Shown here: piece after piece, positions 1 through 10,995 of the stretch
Position numbering within the stretch: position 1 is the stretch's first letter
How the letters are laid out: the number at the start of each line of letters is the position of its first letter
DNA from: Cinnamomum chago
Taxonomy: Eukaryota > Streptophyta > Magnoliopsida > Laurales > Lauraceae
Direction of reading: 5' to 3'
DNA: 64,000 nucleotides
NCBI GenBank assembly: GCA_038049695.1
Contig: CP142451.1
Span: 36,204,501 to 36,268,500 of the forward strand
Notes under the pieces: model-generated
Seen by the model: the letters and a program-made list of their open reading frames with translations, nothing else
The model's database searches: none
Told to the model about the DNA's origin: nothing
Made by a program: the position numbers and the translations under genes

Positions 1-34
1 CTTGCGCTTGAGGTGTGAAAATGGTGCATGAACA

Positions 35-215
35 GACTTTTCCACGGTTATTAACCGTAACCGAACCGTCTAATACGGTTAACCACGGTTCGGTTTTCCA
101 CGGTTTTGTGGATACGGTTACAGTTACGGTTTTAAAAGACAGAAAACCGCAGTTACGGTTCGATTAAAGGTTTTCCCAAAATGACCGGTTAACCAAACCA
201 TTACACCCCACTGAT
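35..215. repeat. CGGTT/AACCG-rich palindromic repeat, MITE-like
   Basis: The motif CGGTT and its complement AACCG occur many times in both orientations, including ACGGTTAACC and AACCGAACCG, so the segment can fold on itself. This resembles the subterminal repeats of non-autonomous DNA transposons. No target duplication could be fixed and no coding potential is seen. It ends just before the leader of a Copia gag gene. Confidence 0.4.
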
Positions 216-363
216 TTCTAGCATCAATGTGTGATGTGTCTAGTGTGTTTTTGAGTGTTAGTCAAGTACTGGAGATCTGCAGTTGTCCATCTCACAGGTT
301 GGTGATTTCTTTCCTACTTTTTTGGATTCATCAAATTGATAATTAAGTGGAACCTCAGTTTAA

Positions 364-1272
364 ATGGAGTCCAAGGGTGAAAGCTCCACGGGATCCAGCC
401 AACAACTCCTCCCTAATGTTGTTAATCCTAATGAAAGGATAACACCAAGTCTTTTCAATGGTACTAATTATAAGGATTGAGCCTATTCAGCCAGAATGGC
501 CATCAGAGGTTCAAAGAGACTTGGTTATATTAATGGAAGTATCAAGGAACCAGAAAAAAGATGATCCTAAATATTCAGATTGGATATCAGAAAACACGTT
601 GGGCATGAACTGGATTCTTAATTTGATGGAAGAAGGAATTGCGAAAAGTTTTTAAGTATTCTGAGACTGGAAAAGAACTTTGGGAGTCAATCGAACGCAG
701 CCTATGCTCAAAAGCGAAATAATGCCAGGATCCTAGAGTTGAAAATGGAGATTGCTAGTTTTAAACAAGGAACTTTATCAATTGGAGACTACTATTCTAG
801 ATTCAAGGCGTTGTGGATAGAGTTGGAGTCCTATATGAGCCCTGAACCTTGTTGTGCTAAGAAAAAGGCAAAATTGTTGGAGGATCAACATATATTTGAA
901 CTCTTGGGAGGTGTTAACTCAGAGTATGAACCCATTTGCACACAAGTAACGAGTCAGGATTCGCTACCTTCCATTGGTACAAAATTCGCCCTACTACAAA
1001 GAGAGGAAAGTTGTCTGATGGTTATGAATCCCAAACCTGATATCACACCTGAGAGATCTGCTCTTGCAAACAACAATGTGGGTAACACATTGTCAAATAC
1101 AGGTTATGGTGGTTATGGCGGAGGTAGAGGACGTGTCCATGGAAATAATTGTGGAGGTGGGCGTAATGGTGGAAGTGGAGGTCGTGGCCGAGGTCGAGTC
1201 AAACTTTTTTGCACTCACTGTGGGAGATACAGACATACTCAAGAAAATTGTTGGATCTTGAATGGTAGGCCA
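364..1272 (+). pseudogene. Copia gag with CCHC zinc knuckle (outer element)
   Basis: An ATG at 364 opens a Copia-type gag N-terminus (LFNGTNYKD near 450-477). A TGA follows at once in the position where relatives carry Trp. Further breaks occur near 655 and 720. From 739 the frame is open: a UBN2-type gag core, a Gly/Arg-rich linker (about 1095-1195), then a CCHC-type knuckle (CTHCGRYRHTQENC, about 1210-1251). The frame is cut at 1272 by the minus-strand Copia insertion and resumes at 7049 as RT sequence, so protease and integrase were already deleted. Not translatable as one product. Confidence 0.8.
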
Positions 1273-1495
1273 TGTTTTTCATAGAGATGGAAACCAGAAC
1301 ACAGAAAATCCAAATAAATGTTTTTAATCCAGTGCCCCTTAGGGTCGACTGTTCTCCCATTATAAAGGGGCTGAATGCCCTGATTACATGCAACTATCAT
1401 TATCTCATCTAATCTAGATCCTAAAAATCAGTTTTACAATTGACTAAGTAAGATATGATGACTGGGCCCAAAATGGGCCTGGGCTTGGATTGACA
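1273..1495 (-). repeat. 3' LTR of minus-strand Copia
   Basis: 223 bp with TG...CA ends, matching 6821-7043 at all but five positions. It follows the polypurine tract when read on the minus strand. The 5-bp duplicate GGCCA abuts it on the left. Confidence 0.93.
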
Positions 1496-1502
1496 CCCCC
1501 CC

Positions 1503-4500
1503 TCAAATTGATGCTGGGGAGTCATAAAGCAGCAATTTGGAAACAAGAAATTGATGTCGAGGCCGAGGAAGTCCCTTTGTGAAGATATCTGCAAACTGGA
1601 ACTCGGTAAGGACATGAGGTAGACTAATGACATCCTGCTTATATTCATCCCGAATAAAGTGACAGTCAACTTCGATATGCTTGGTACGTTCATGGAAGAC
1701 GGGATTTTCAGTGATTCGGATAGCCCCAGTATTGTCAGCATGCAATGGAGTAGGAGATGTTTGAGTGAACCCAAGTTCCGAGAGAAGGCCCCGTAGCCAT
1801 AAGACTTCAGAACAAGCAGAAGACATGGCCCTATATTCAGCTTCCGTGGAAGATCTGGACACTCGTTCTTGTTTTTTGCATTTCCAAGAAATAAGCAAAT
1901 TTCCAAGGTACATGCACCAACCAGTAGTAGAACGACGCGTGTCTTGACAGCCAGCCCAATCAGCATCCGCATAAGCAGTCAGATGAAGAGGATTATCCTT
2001 TGGATAATATAAACCACGAGGGGCAGTTCTGAGCAGATAGCGGATAATGCGCTTCACAGCTGTCAAATGAAGGTGTCGAGGAGCGGTCATGAATTGGCTC
2101 ACAAGATTAACAGCATAAGATATGTCAGGTCTAGTGATGGTGAGATAGACAAGACTTCCCACCAGGCGTCGATATGTATGAGGATCAGGAACATCATCTT
2201 TACTCAGCTTGAGATTTACCTCGACAGGTGTATCAACAGGCGAAGAATCATGGAGGTCAGCCAACTCGATAAGGTCCGATGTGTATTTGTGTTGATTAAC
2301 AAAGAGACCGCGGGGAGATTGATGCACCTCTAAGCCTAAGAAATAATGCAAAGGACCCAAACCCTTCATATGAAAGTAATTCCGAAGGGAATCTTGGAGA
2401 GATTTGATCATATCATCATCCGTGCCAGTGATAATAATATCGTCTACATACACCAGAAGCACAGTAACCCCTGTAGATGTGTGGCATAGAAAGAGAGATG
2501 GATCATAAGCGCTTTGAGTAAAGCCACTTTCGCATAAGCGACCCCTGAAGGTGTCGAACCATGCCCGAGGAGCTTGCTTTAGACCATAAAGCGATTTCCG
2601 CAGCCGACAGACAGACCTCTTTGAGGGAGAGGGGACGCCTTGTGGTATACGCATATAGACCTCTTCTTGCAAATCCCCATGGAGAAATGCATTTTTGACA
2701 TCCATTTGGTATAATGGCCAAGACTGAGATGCAGCAATGGCGAGAAGTAACCTAACAGATGTCATCTTTGCCACAGGTGCAAACGTCTCCTCGTAGTCAA
2801 TGCCATACTCCTGTCTGTTTCCGAGTGCCACAAGTCTAGCTTTGTGTCTATCCAAGGACCCATCAGATTTAAGTTTGATCGAGTAGATCCATTTGCAACC
2901 AATGGGCTTAACTGCTGAAGGACACTCCACAATATCCCATGTGTGATTCAGAGCCAATGCATCTAATTCCTCCTTCATAGCCTGGTTCCAGCAATCTTGT
3001 TGGACAGCCTGCAAATAAGAACTTGGGATAGAGATAGAAGATAGAGTGGTCATCAAAGAAGTATGGGTAAATCCATACCGCTCAGGCGGTCTAGAATTTC
3101 TGGAGGAGCAACGTAAGGCAGGAGTAGGCGTGGAACCATTTGTCGGTGGAGGATTAGGGGGAGGGCCATCTGCAGTGGGAGGTTTCTCCCGTCGGTGGTA
3201 TACAAAAGCAGGATTAAACCTAGTAACAGAGGTTTGATCCGAAAAACCTGGTAAGAGAGCTGGTGAAGAGGGAGGAGGGCAATCCATGTGAGTTTGGAAG
3301 AAATATTGATTTTCAAAGAAAATAACATTTCTAGAAACCCTGATACGACGACCAATGGGATCATAACAAACAAAACCTTTTTGATTAGTGGCATAACCCA
3401 AAAAAGCACACCTGAGAGACTGTGATGTTAGTTTCGTTCTTTCTGTGGGAGGTAGATGAACGAAGCAAACACAACCAAAGGTATGTAGGTGATCAAACAC
3501 AGGATGACAACCAAACAATTTAAAATGTGGTGTTAAATGAGCAATGGTAGGTGATGGAAAGCGGTTAATGAGATAGACAGCCGTGGTGAGAGCTTAAGTC
3601 CAAAAACGAGGGGGAACGGATGATTCAATCATAAGAGTTCTAGTGACATCAAGAAGATGTTTTTTTTTCCGTTCCGCAACTCCATTTTGTTGTGGAGTAT
3701 ACGGACAAGTACGTTGAGAAATGATTCCTTTATTGTTTAGAAAGGATTGAAAATCCTTAGAAACATACTCCCCCCCTGAGTCTGAGCGCAAAGTTTTAAT
3801 GCATTTAGAGAATTGGTTTTCAACATAGGTAACAAAAAATTTAAATGCATTAAGAACATCAGACTTCGAATGTAATAGATAAATCCAAGTAAATCTGCTG
3901 TAGTCATCAATGAATGTTACAAAGTACTTGAAATGACCATGTGAAAGGGTCGGAGCAATGCCCCAAACATCACTGTGAATCAAGTCAAAACATGCAGTGC
4001 TCCGTGTGGTGGAGTGTGAAAAAGGTAAAGTTTTACTCTTCCCTAATTTACAAGCATCACAGTCAAAAGAAGCAGAGTCAATAGGTTTATTTAATAATCC
4101 AGATTGAAATAAAGTAGACAAAGTAGAGGCATTTGGATGACCAAGTCTATTGTGCCACAATCGAGAATTATTCTGAATAAAAAAACAAAATAACTGATGT
4201 AAAGTTTTATTCTCAATAACAGAAGACATTGGTAAGGAAAAAAGTCTGCCACGCTTAGGCCCCCTCGCGATCACTTCCCCCGACTCCTGGTCCTGCACAA
4301 CACGGCCAGACGAAGAAAAGGAGACATTGCAATTATTTTCAACAAGTTGACCCACAGAAACCAAATTGGTAGCAAGATGAGGAGAAACTAAAACATTAGT
4401 TAAGGGTAAGGGGTCAGGGGTATCACCAACAGAGATGATGGGGAGATGATCTCCGTTGGCAGCTTGAACAATGAGATGACCAGTGTAAGGAACGACATTC

Positions 4501-4514
4501 TATAATGTTATGGG
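1503..4514 (-). pseudogene. Copia pol: integrase, reverse transcriptase, RNase H (broken)
   Basis: All of this lies in one minus-strand frame. A GAG-pre-integrase zinc motif (LWHNRLGHP, CDACKLGK, about 4160-4040) is followed by the integrase core (HSDVWG, then FIDDYSRFTW, then TPQQNGVAER, about 3990-3680). RT follows with WKWIY-like and YVDDIIITG motifs (about 2440), then RNase H (AYADADWAG, SSTEAEYRA, about 1970-1790). Stops lie at 4500-4502 and 3594-3596, the latter just after PPRFWT where relatives continue. From 3593 to 1503 the frame is uninterrupted, which is near full length for RT-RNase H. These stops imply the copy cannot make a full polyprotein unaided. Confidence 0.88.
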
Positions 4515-5623
4515 TTAAGAGGCCATATGGTTACTTGCACCAGAATCTAAGTACCATGTATTGGAAAGAGAGGAATCGGTACCTGCGATGTTCATGGATG
4601 CCAAGGCATTGATGATCATTTGGTTAACCATCTCAGGGGTGAGAGGAGCTGGAGACGCAAATTGTGATGAGGAACCAGGCTGTGAGGATGAATCATACTG
4701 CAGAGAACCACTGAAGTCAGAGGATGCATAACGTGGAGTGGTTACTGTGTAAGCAGTAGGAGCTGACGACACGGTGGAAGTACCAGGAGCGGACTGCACA
4801 TAGTTGCGGGGAGTAGAATTGCGAGCCTTCTTCTGACATTCATCAATAACATGACCAGTGGCTTTACAATATCGGCAAATTCTTGCCTTGCATTGATTTG
4901 CATAGTGACCATATTTTTTGCAGTTATGGCACTGAACTTTACTGATGTCCCGAGAAGGTTGTCTGGTTGTAGCAACATAGGCAAACGGAGCCTCAGCAGA
5001 TCTTTGTTGTTCTAGAGTAGTTTTAGCAGCCAGACGTTGTTCTTCCCGCAAAAGTTCCTGAAGGCGGGTATCCAAGCTAGGAAGAGTAGCCCTGCTCATC
5101 AAGTTCGATCTAACTGCTTCAAACTCCAGACGAAGTTTCATGAGAAACTGATCCCGATGACTACTTTGCTGTAATAGAAGTAATTCCGGTAGGAGTGCTG
5201 TAGACACCGTGGCAAACTTAATCTCATCATATTCGGACCACAGTCTGCGAAAGTCATTGTAATACTCCTGAATAGATGGGTACCTTGAGTGAATTGAGAG
5301 ATTTCAAGTTCCAATTGAAACTGACGAGAAGCATTGCCTTGTTGATAAATGTTCTTAAGATAGTCCCACATTTCACAGGCATTTTTACAAGGTTTAAGGT
5401 TGAGAATAAAATGGGATTCAATAGAGCCCAGCAACCGGGACTTGATTTTAGCATCCTTTGTTTTCCAAGCTAAAATCTTCTTATCATCTTCCTCAGGTTG
5501 AGGTTCAGATCCATCAATGTGTGCCCAGAGTTCTTTTCCTTCCAAGTAAATTTGAAATTGGAAGGCCCATGAGGTATAATTTGTTCCATCAAATCGAACC
5601 AGGGTTATCTCATGTTTTTCCAT
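4515..5623 (-). pseudogene. Copia gag with two zinc knuckles and start of protease (broken)
   Basis: The chosen start is ATG at 5623, giving MEKHEITLVRFDGTNYTSW, a typical Copia gag opening. The gag core runs to about 5278, where the frame must shift by one. It then continues open to 4515 and contains two CCHC knuckles (CHNCKKYGHYANQC and CRYCKATGHVIDEC, about 4925-4830). The protease signature DSGASNHM follows (about 4545-4520). A TAA at 4515-4517 stops it immediately after the protease motif. In relatives this frame continues into integrase. Confidence 0.88.
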
Positions 5624-5930
5624 TACTAAAGACTTGTAAGAAGCACACAGCAACAACAACAGCAGGAAGAAGTAATGCCAATGATAAAGAAATTAACAGC
5701 CAGCAGCAGTTGTAGTCTCAGATGAAAAAAAAATAACCATCCGGCAAACAATAAAAGGAGCAACAGCAGCAGTAATAGTAACCCAGATGAAGGAGCAATC
5801 AACAGCAGAAATCAAGTAGCAGTAGATAATGAAGACAAAATTAACCAGAACAGGCACCACAGTAGCAAAGTCCAGCAGCAATTAAAAACCAAGAAAAACG
5901 TCCAGGTCGTCTGAGAGTAGAACTGGACCT

Positions 5931-6720
5931 GGGCCCCACCAAGTGATCTCTGGGTAGATCAGAGAGTGGGGATGGGTGAACAGGATATTCACGCAACTAT
6001 TGGAAGTGGTCCCAGTCAAATCAGATCCAGATCCTGGATTTTGGACGGCCGAGATAAAAACAAGTGGAAAAAATTGAATTTCAACAAGAACAGGTAGAAG
6101 ACCTACCTCTGATGATCAATAAATCTTGAAAAAATCTTCATAAACAAGAAGATATTCAGTCGACCAAGAGGGAAGAATCCGCTGAGAATGGTGATGTTGA
6201 TCACAGGTGGGCCACACCTGATCAGAGATGATCAGGGATGATCAGAGAGGATCCAACTGAAGAAAAAGATCACAGATGACTTCCAAGGCTTGGAAGATGA
6301 CTTAGGAGACGATCAGAGATGATCAACCTGCGCTGCTGTATGTTATAAACAGTAACAGAAACCAAAGAATGCACTGACGAGCCTGTCGTCAAGGTGCTGA
6401 TATGCACGTGGGCCCCACCAGTTGATCTGATGACAGATCTGAAGGTCGAGATGGATGCACAGATCTTCTATGCAACTAATGGAAGTAGTCTCATCAAAAA
6501 CCAGGTCAGATCAAAGATTTGGTGCGGCTGTGATGAAAACAAGTGAGGAAATCCGAAAATCCACAAAAGTTGTCAGACGACCAACCTCTGATGAGAAATA
6601 ATTCCAGGAAAAATCACCAAAATTCCTTAAATAAACCTGCGACCATATTGGGCTGCTTCTGCAGATGAGTTGATGATGATCTGAAGTGGGCCACGTCTGA
6701 TATGAGATGATCAGATTTGA
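5931..6720 (-). repeat. Diverged tandem duplication in the Copia leader
   Basis: Two segments, about 5931-6300 and 6411-6720, share the same order of landmarks: GGGCCCCACCA, a GATCAGA-rich stretch, CGCAACTATTGGAAGTGGTC against TGCAACTAATGGAAGTAGTC, AAAACAAGTG, CCAACCTCTGATGA, and GTGGGCCAC. They lie between the primer-binding site and gag, where packaging signals usually are. No ORF is supported. Confidence 0.6.
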
Positions 6721-6808
6721 TCATGGAGCATCTGGAATGATCAGTGATGATCTGAGGTTGCACGGAGGGCTTCCAGATCATTGGATGTGAAAGAAACTAA
6801 AACCCTAA

Positions 6809-6820
6809 GCTCTGATACCA
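6809..6820 (-). promoter_or_regulatory. Primer-binding site, initiator tRNA-Met type
   Basis: On the minus strand TGGTATCAGAGC directly follows the 5' LTR. This is the usual plant initiator Met-tRNA primer-binding site of Copia and many Gypsy elements. It fixes the orientation of the element. Confidence 0.93.
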
Positions 6821-7043
6821 TGTTTTTCATAGAGATGGAAACCAGAACACAGAAAATCCAAATAAATGTTTTTAATCCAGTGCCCCTTAAGGTCCACTGT
6901 TCTCCCATTATAAAGGGGCTGAATGCCCTGATTACATGCAACTATCATTATCTCATCTAATCTAGATCCTAAAAATCAGTTTTACAATTGACTAACTAAG
7001 ATATGATGATTGTGCCCAAAATGGGCCTGGGCTTGGATTGACA
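6821..7043 (-). repeat. 5' LTR of minus-strand Copia
   Basis: 223 bp, near-identical to 1273-1495. It is followed on the right by the target duplicate GGCCA and adjoined on the left by the primer-binding site. Confidence 0.93.
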
Positions 7044-7789
7044 GGCCAGGAAATGCATTTGCAACATTTTCACCTGTTGCTAAGGGATTTACTCAATCAT
7101 ATGGGGCTGATTATTTTGAAACATTTTCACCTGTAGCTAAACTGATTTTTGTTCAGGTTCAATTATCCCCAGCAGCAAATTTTAATGGGCCATTGTACCA
7201 ACTAGACGTGAAAAATGCATTCCTTCATGGGGATTTGAAGGAAGAGGTTTATATGGATCTCCTACCTGGATTTATTGCTAAAGGACAGGAAGGAAAAGTA
7301 TGTTTTCTCAAAAAGTCCTTATATTGACTTAAACAGTCCCCCAGAGCCCGGTTTGAAAGGTTTAGTAGAGTTGTGCTAAAGTATGGGTCCAAAGGTGTTA
7401 TGCAGATCACACTGTCTTCGTGCAAATAAGGAATATGAAGGTGATCGATCATACATTCATACTTGTAGTGTATGTTGATGACATAGTTGTCGCTGGAAAT
7501 GACGATGATGAAATCTCTCTGCTTAAATATTTCTTGAAGAAAGTTTGAGATCAAGGACCTAGGTTTATTAAAATATTTCCTAGGAATTGATCTTGCAAGA
7601 TCAAAGGCTGGAATTGTTATATCGCAAAGAAAATATACTCTTGATCTTCTTGCCAAAACTGGGAAGCTTGGTGAAGCTTGGTGCAAAGCCAGCAGACACC
7701 CCAATCGAGCTAAATCATGGCCTCCATATTGAAAGTGGAGAGCCACTTCAAGATAAGAGGATATATCAGAGGTTGGTTGAGAGGCTGAT
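7044..7789 (+). pseudogene. Reverse transcriptase fragment of the outer Copia
   Basis: It begins within RT ([43 protein letters not shown]). It continues with degenerate YVDDIVVAG-like sequence near 7465-7500 and the PADTPIELNHGL segment near 7690-7720. A TGA at 7326-7328 and several frameshifts break it. The frame at its left edge joins the gag zinc-knuckle frame at 1272 once the minus-strand Copia is removed. At 7789 it is cut by a second insertion and resumes at 9153. Confidence 0.8.
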
Positions 7790-8140
7790 TGATGCAACAG
7801 TAATACTACGACATGGCAACAAGACTCGTCGGCCACATGTGGGACCCATGAAATTCTAATTTTAGTTGTTATTAGTTTTATTTTTAGCAAAGAGTATAAT
7901 TAGGATTAGTTTCTAATTTATTATTGTGTTTCCTAGTTTGATTAGGATTGTTTTAAATTTTAGGGCTAAGTATTTTATTATAAATAGAACATTGTAGAGA
8001 TCAATGATCTCATATTAGAGATTGAGTTAATATAAATTCCCTTTTTGTGGGTTTAGCGTTGGAGAGCTCTCTTCATCATGTGATTGTTCCTGTGGGAACG
8101 ATTGTGCCCGGCACTTGCGATCGTACCTACGATTGCATCA
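7790..8140 (+). repeat. 5' LTR of the protease-only element
   Basis: 351 bp, TGATGCA...TGCATCA ends, followed directly by the Met-tRNA primer site. It includes an AATTAGGATTAG-rich core and a TATAAATAG box near 7978-7986. Confidence 0.85.
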
Positions 8141-8252
8141 ATTGGTATCAGAGCCGAACGATCTCCGATCGTTGGCGTGACTACCCTTATCCCGCGTTGA
8201 GGTTTGGTCAGAAGAATTAGAGATCTACCATGCGGTTGAAGGTGAATCTCTC

Positions 8253-8597
8253 ATGGTCATCACCGACGCTCCATCAACTACTGCGACGACGTGGTTGCGA
8301 GAAAATATTTTCCGTTCCAAAGGAACAGTCAAAGGTCAGGAATGCATGGTAGTCATTGATGGAGGCAGTTGTCAGAATATTATATCCCAAGCTCTTGTGG
8401 ATCACTTACAGCTGAAAGTTCGGAAGCATCATCGTCCTTATTTTGCTAGATGGTTAATAACAGGTGATGAAGTGCAAGTACGGTATGCATGTCCAGTTAC
8501 CTTTTCTATTGGTGGAGATTATGCAGATACAATTTGGTGTAATGTGGTCCCCATGGATAGTTGTGATATCTTGTTTGGGTCGCCCGTAATTGTATGA
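8253..8597 (+). pseudogene. Gypsy-type retropepsin fragment
   Basis: 114 codons. The Asp protease signature is VVIDGGSCQNIIS (about 8349-8387), the variant D-G-G-S form seen in this Gypsy lineage, followed by IWCNVVPMDSCDILFG. A frame change near 8590 leads into MYDKNGTNGMRNN, which aligns with the same segment of the intact relative at 26380-26410. There is no gag, RT or integrase, and the zinc knuckle is missing. The ATG used here is only an ORF start, because the homologous protein begins far upstream. Confidence 0.75.
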
Positions 8598-8802
8598 CAA
8601 GAATGGAACTAATGGCATGCGCAACAACACATTCATGCATGGTGAAAGGCAAGTCACGATGTCCTATGAAACCGGCACCACCAAAGACAGGGTCAAGTTC
8701 TCGTCTCACCAAGGACGCACTTCAACTGCACACTATCTACAAAAGCAACATCAAGAAGAAGAGCCGAGTTCGAGGTCGAACTCCTTTCCAACTTGGAGAG
8801 AA

Positions 8803-9147
8803 TGATGTAGCAACAATACTACGACATGGCAACAAGACTCGTGGGCCACATGTGGGACCCATGAAATTCTAATTTTAATTGTTATTAGTTTTTTTTTTAG
8901 CAAAGAGTATAATTAGGATTAGTTTCTAATTTATTATTGTGTTTCCTAGTTTGATTAGGATTTTTTTTAGGGCTAAGTATTTTATTATAAACAGAACACT
9001 ATAGAGATCAATGATCTCAGCTTAGAGATTGAGTTAATCAAAATTCCCTTTTTGGTTAGCGTTGGAGAGCTCTCTTCATCATGTGATTGTTCTTGTGGGA
9101 ACCCTGATTGTGCCCCAGCACTTGCGATCGTACCTACGATTGCATCA
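8803..9147 (+). repeat. 3' LTR of the protease-only element
   Basis: 345 bp, homologous to 7790-8140 with small indels and about a dozen substitutions by eye. It is followed by the CTAAT target duplicate, after which the outer Copia RT frame resumes. Confidence 0.85.
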
Positions 9148-9152
9148 CTAAT

Positions 9153-10406
9153 TCATCTGAGAATCACTAGATCTGTCATTTTTTATGCTGTCAATTTGGT
9201 TTAGTCAATTTATGTATGCCCCGAGAACTAATCACCTTGCTGCAGTGCATAGGATTCTAAGATATTTAAAAGGGTCACCAGGTCAAGGACTCCTTTACAA
9301 CTCTCGTGGGCATGCTAAGGCCATGGCATATACCGATGTTGATTGGGCTGGATCCTTGACAGATAGAAAGTCCACCACAGGATATTATACAATGGTTGGA
9401 GGAAATCTAGTCTCTTGAAAAAGCAAGAAACAAGTTGTTACTGCCTAAGAAGCACGGACACGGACACGGGACACCGACACGACACGACACGGACACGGAC
9501 ACGCCGACACGGCATTTCTCAAAAAAGTAGGACACGGACACGTCGGGGACACGTTAATAATAATAATAATAATAATAATATATCTAATAATATACTAAAA
9601 GATACTATCATTTTAACTTTGTAATCAATTTAGCAATCAAATAAATAAAAAAATCGAGTACCACTGTGCCAACTAACAAACAAATCAAATTATCAAATAG
9701 CAATACAAAATTGGAACATAATTAATAATCATTAAACATGAAATATCCATAGTTCCATAAAATTCATACAAAGAAAAAGGGAGCATCATCAATTTCCTTT
9801 TACAAATAGCCCCCTTTGCTTTTCCTTTTTTAAGGATGGCCATTTTATTCTATTTTTTTTTCAATTAAAAAGAGGCCCAGCGTGTCCGGACGTGTCCAGA
9901 ACGTGTCCCCAGCGTGTCCGAAATATAAAAAATTAAAAAGTAAGCTAGACACTCTTTTTTGCGTGTCCGACACGTGTCGGAGCGTGTCCGTGTCCGACAC
10001 GTGTCGGACACCGACACTCTGGCCCCGGAGAGGTGTCCGTGCTTCCTAGGTTACTGCTAAATCAAGTGCAGAAGTCGAGTATAGAGCTGTGGCTCATGGA
10101 TGTTGTGAATTGCTATGGTTGAGAATATTGTTGGAGTTAGGTTTCAAGCAAGAGGGCCCGACGACTCTCTATACAAATATCATCTCAGCAATTAAACTTG
10201 CCAGCAATCCTATCTACCATTATAAAACAAAGCATGTGGAAATCAACAGCGATTTTATCCAGGAAAAAATTGAAGAGGATGTGTTACTTCTCCAAGTTCA
10301 TACTGAAAATCAATTAGCAGATTCTGCCACCAAGGCGGTCAATATAGCTAAGTTACATCATATTTTGTCCAAGCTAGACATTGTAATTATCTATGCACCA
10401 GCTTGA
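9153..10406 (+). pseudogene. RT terminus and RNase H of the outer Copia, split by an hAT-like insert
   Basis: The left part (9153-9444) continues the host frame: YAVNLVSQFMYAPR, then HRILRYLKGSPG, then DWAGSLTDRKSTTGYY, the start of RNase H. A TGA at 9416-9418 interrupts it where relatives have Trp. After the insert at 9445-10049 the frame resumes as KSSAEVEYRA at 10058, then TKHVEI, then ENQLADSATKA. It ends with TGA at 10404-10406, beside the polypurine tract. The interrupted motif is the conserved SSAEAEYRA block, so continuity across the insert is clear. Confidence 0.82.
9445..10049. mobile_element. 605-bp non-autonomous hAT-like element rich in GTGTCC/GGACAC
   Basis: The termini read CTAAGAAGCACGGACAC and, inverted, CTAGGAAGCACGGACAC. 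An 8-bp direct duplication GTTACTGC lies at 9437-9444 and 10050-10057. Both ends are dense in GACACG/CGTGTC hexamers, including the palindrome GACACGTGTC near 9970 and 10000. Such subterminal repeats and an 8-bp duplication suit the hAT superfamily. No transposase is present. An (ATA)n run lies near 9554-9582. Confidence 0.72.
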
Positions 10407-10413
10407 GGGGGGA

Positions 10414-10890
10414 TGTTATAAGTTAGAGGATAGGGCTTATTTATAATATGAAATATGTTAGGGGACCTTGGTATAAATATCAGAATGGTGAGGGTATTTT
10501 TTGTAATTTGAAGAAGCTAAAATCTATTAATATAGGAATGGTCGTAAGCCATAGTGGGTTTGACTATACTTCTCTTTTTCTTTTTCTTCTTTTTTGGTTT
10601 CTATAATATCCTAGATATCCTAGAAGGGGTTAAAATTTTAGATGAATTAATTTTATTTGGCAAAAATCCTTTGTTGATTATATTATGTTATTGATTAATT
10701 ATAATTATTATAAGAGGCTTATTAATCTCTAAGTTCTCTTAATAAGTGGGACCTAGCTTATTGTTCATAGAAGAATTCATCACTCCCATAGAACGAGACT
10801 TTTGCAAGGAGGACTTCAATCCCAGGAGGGATCCTTGCACAACAGAGTTGCTCGGAAAGTTCCTACGAACCTTAGGTATCATACAACTAT
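10414..10890 (+). repeat. Putative 3' LTR of the outer Copia (right end unresolved)
   Basis: TGTTATAAG at 10414 directly follows a polypurine tract (GAGGGGGGA) that in turn follows the RNase H stop. That is the position of a 3' LTR. The 5' LTR is outside the window, so the right end cannot be set by comparison; 10890 is a guess. Confidence 0.5.
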
Positions 10891-10995
10891 TTATAATCCA
10901 CTTTTCCTCTTATTCACCCCATATACCAATCAGTAGCAAATCACTCTCTAGGAAACCCAAATCCTAGGCTAGAGAAAAGAATAATTAGAGAGAAT

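Larger units (their letters stand above)
1273..7043 (-). mobile_element. Complete Copia LTR retrotransposon, minus strand
   Basis: Two 223-bp LTRs (1273-1495 and 6821-7043) start TG and end CA on the plus strand and differ at five positions by eye (about 2%). A perfect 5-bp target duplication GGCCA lies at 1268-1272 and 7044-7048. Read on the minus strand, the 5' LTR is followed by a primer-binding site (6809-6820) and the 3' LTR is preceded by a G-rich polypurine tract (1496-1502). The interior codes for gag, protease, integrase, RT and RNase H in Copia order, with one frameshift and three stops. It sits in the gag-RT junction of the outer Copia element. Confidence 0.95.
7790..9147 (+). mobile_element. 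Small Gypsy-type non-autonomous LTR element (protease remnant only)
   Basis: LTRs of about 351 bp (7790-8140) and 345 bp (8803-9147) begin TGATG and end TGCATCA. Flanks CTGAT (7785-7789) and CTAAT (9148-9152) match at 4 of 5 bases. A TTGGTATCAGAGC primer site starts at 8142, and a purine-rich tract precedes 8803. The 662-bp interior holds only a retropepsin-like fragment. LTR sequence is related to the element at 23647-26932 (shared CTAATTTATT and TTTCCTAGTTTGATTAGGAT), which places it in the same lineage. It must have been mobilised in trans. Confidence 0.88.
364..10890 (+). mobile_element. Decayed outer Copia retrotransposon, opened by three nested insertions
   Basis: Copia gag (364-1272), RT (7044-7789), RT end plus RNase H (9153-9436) and RNase H end (10058-10406) are collinear on the plus strand. 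They are interrupted by elements at 1273-7043, 7790-9147 and 9445-10049. Each gap is bounded by a short direct duplication, and the host frame resumes when the insert and one duplicate are removed. A purine tract ending in GGGGGGA precedes TGTTATAAG at 10414, the likely start of the 3' LTR. Its right end and the 5' LTR are not resolved. Protease and integrase are absent. Confidence 0.8.

Noticed and set aside
6809..6820. GGTATCAGAGC words as tRNA gene fragments (also 8143 and 23988)
   Set aside because: Each directly abuts an LTR in the correct sense, so they are primer-binding sites. No cloverleaf surrounds them.
1273..7043. Minus-strand gag-pol as an endogenous pararetrovirus
   Set aside because: LTRs, target duplication, Copia order (integrase before RT) and no movement or coat protein genes.
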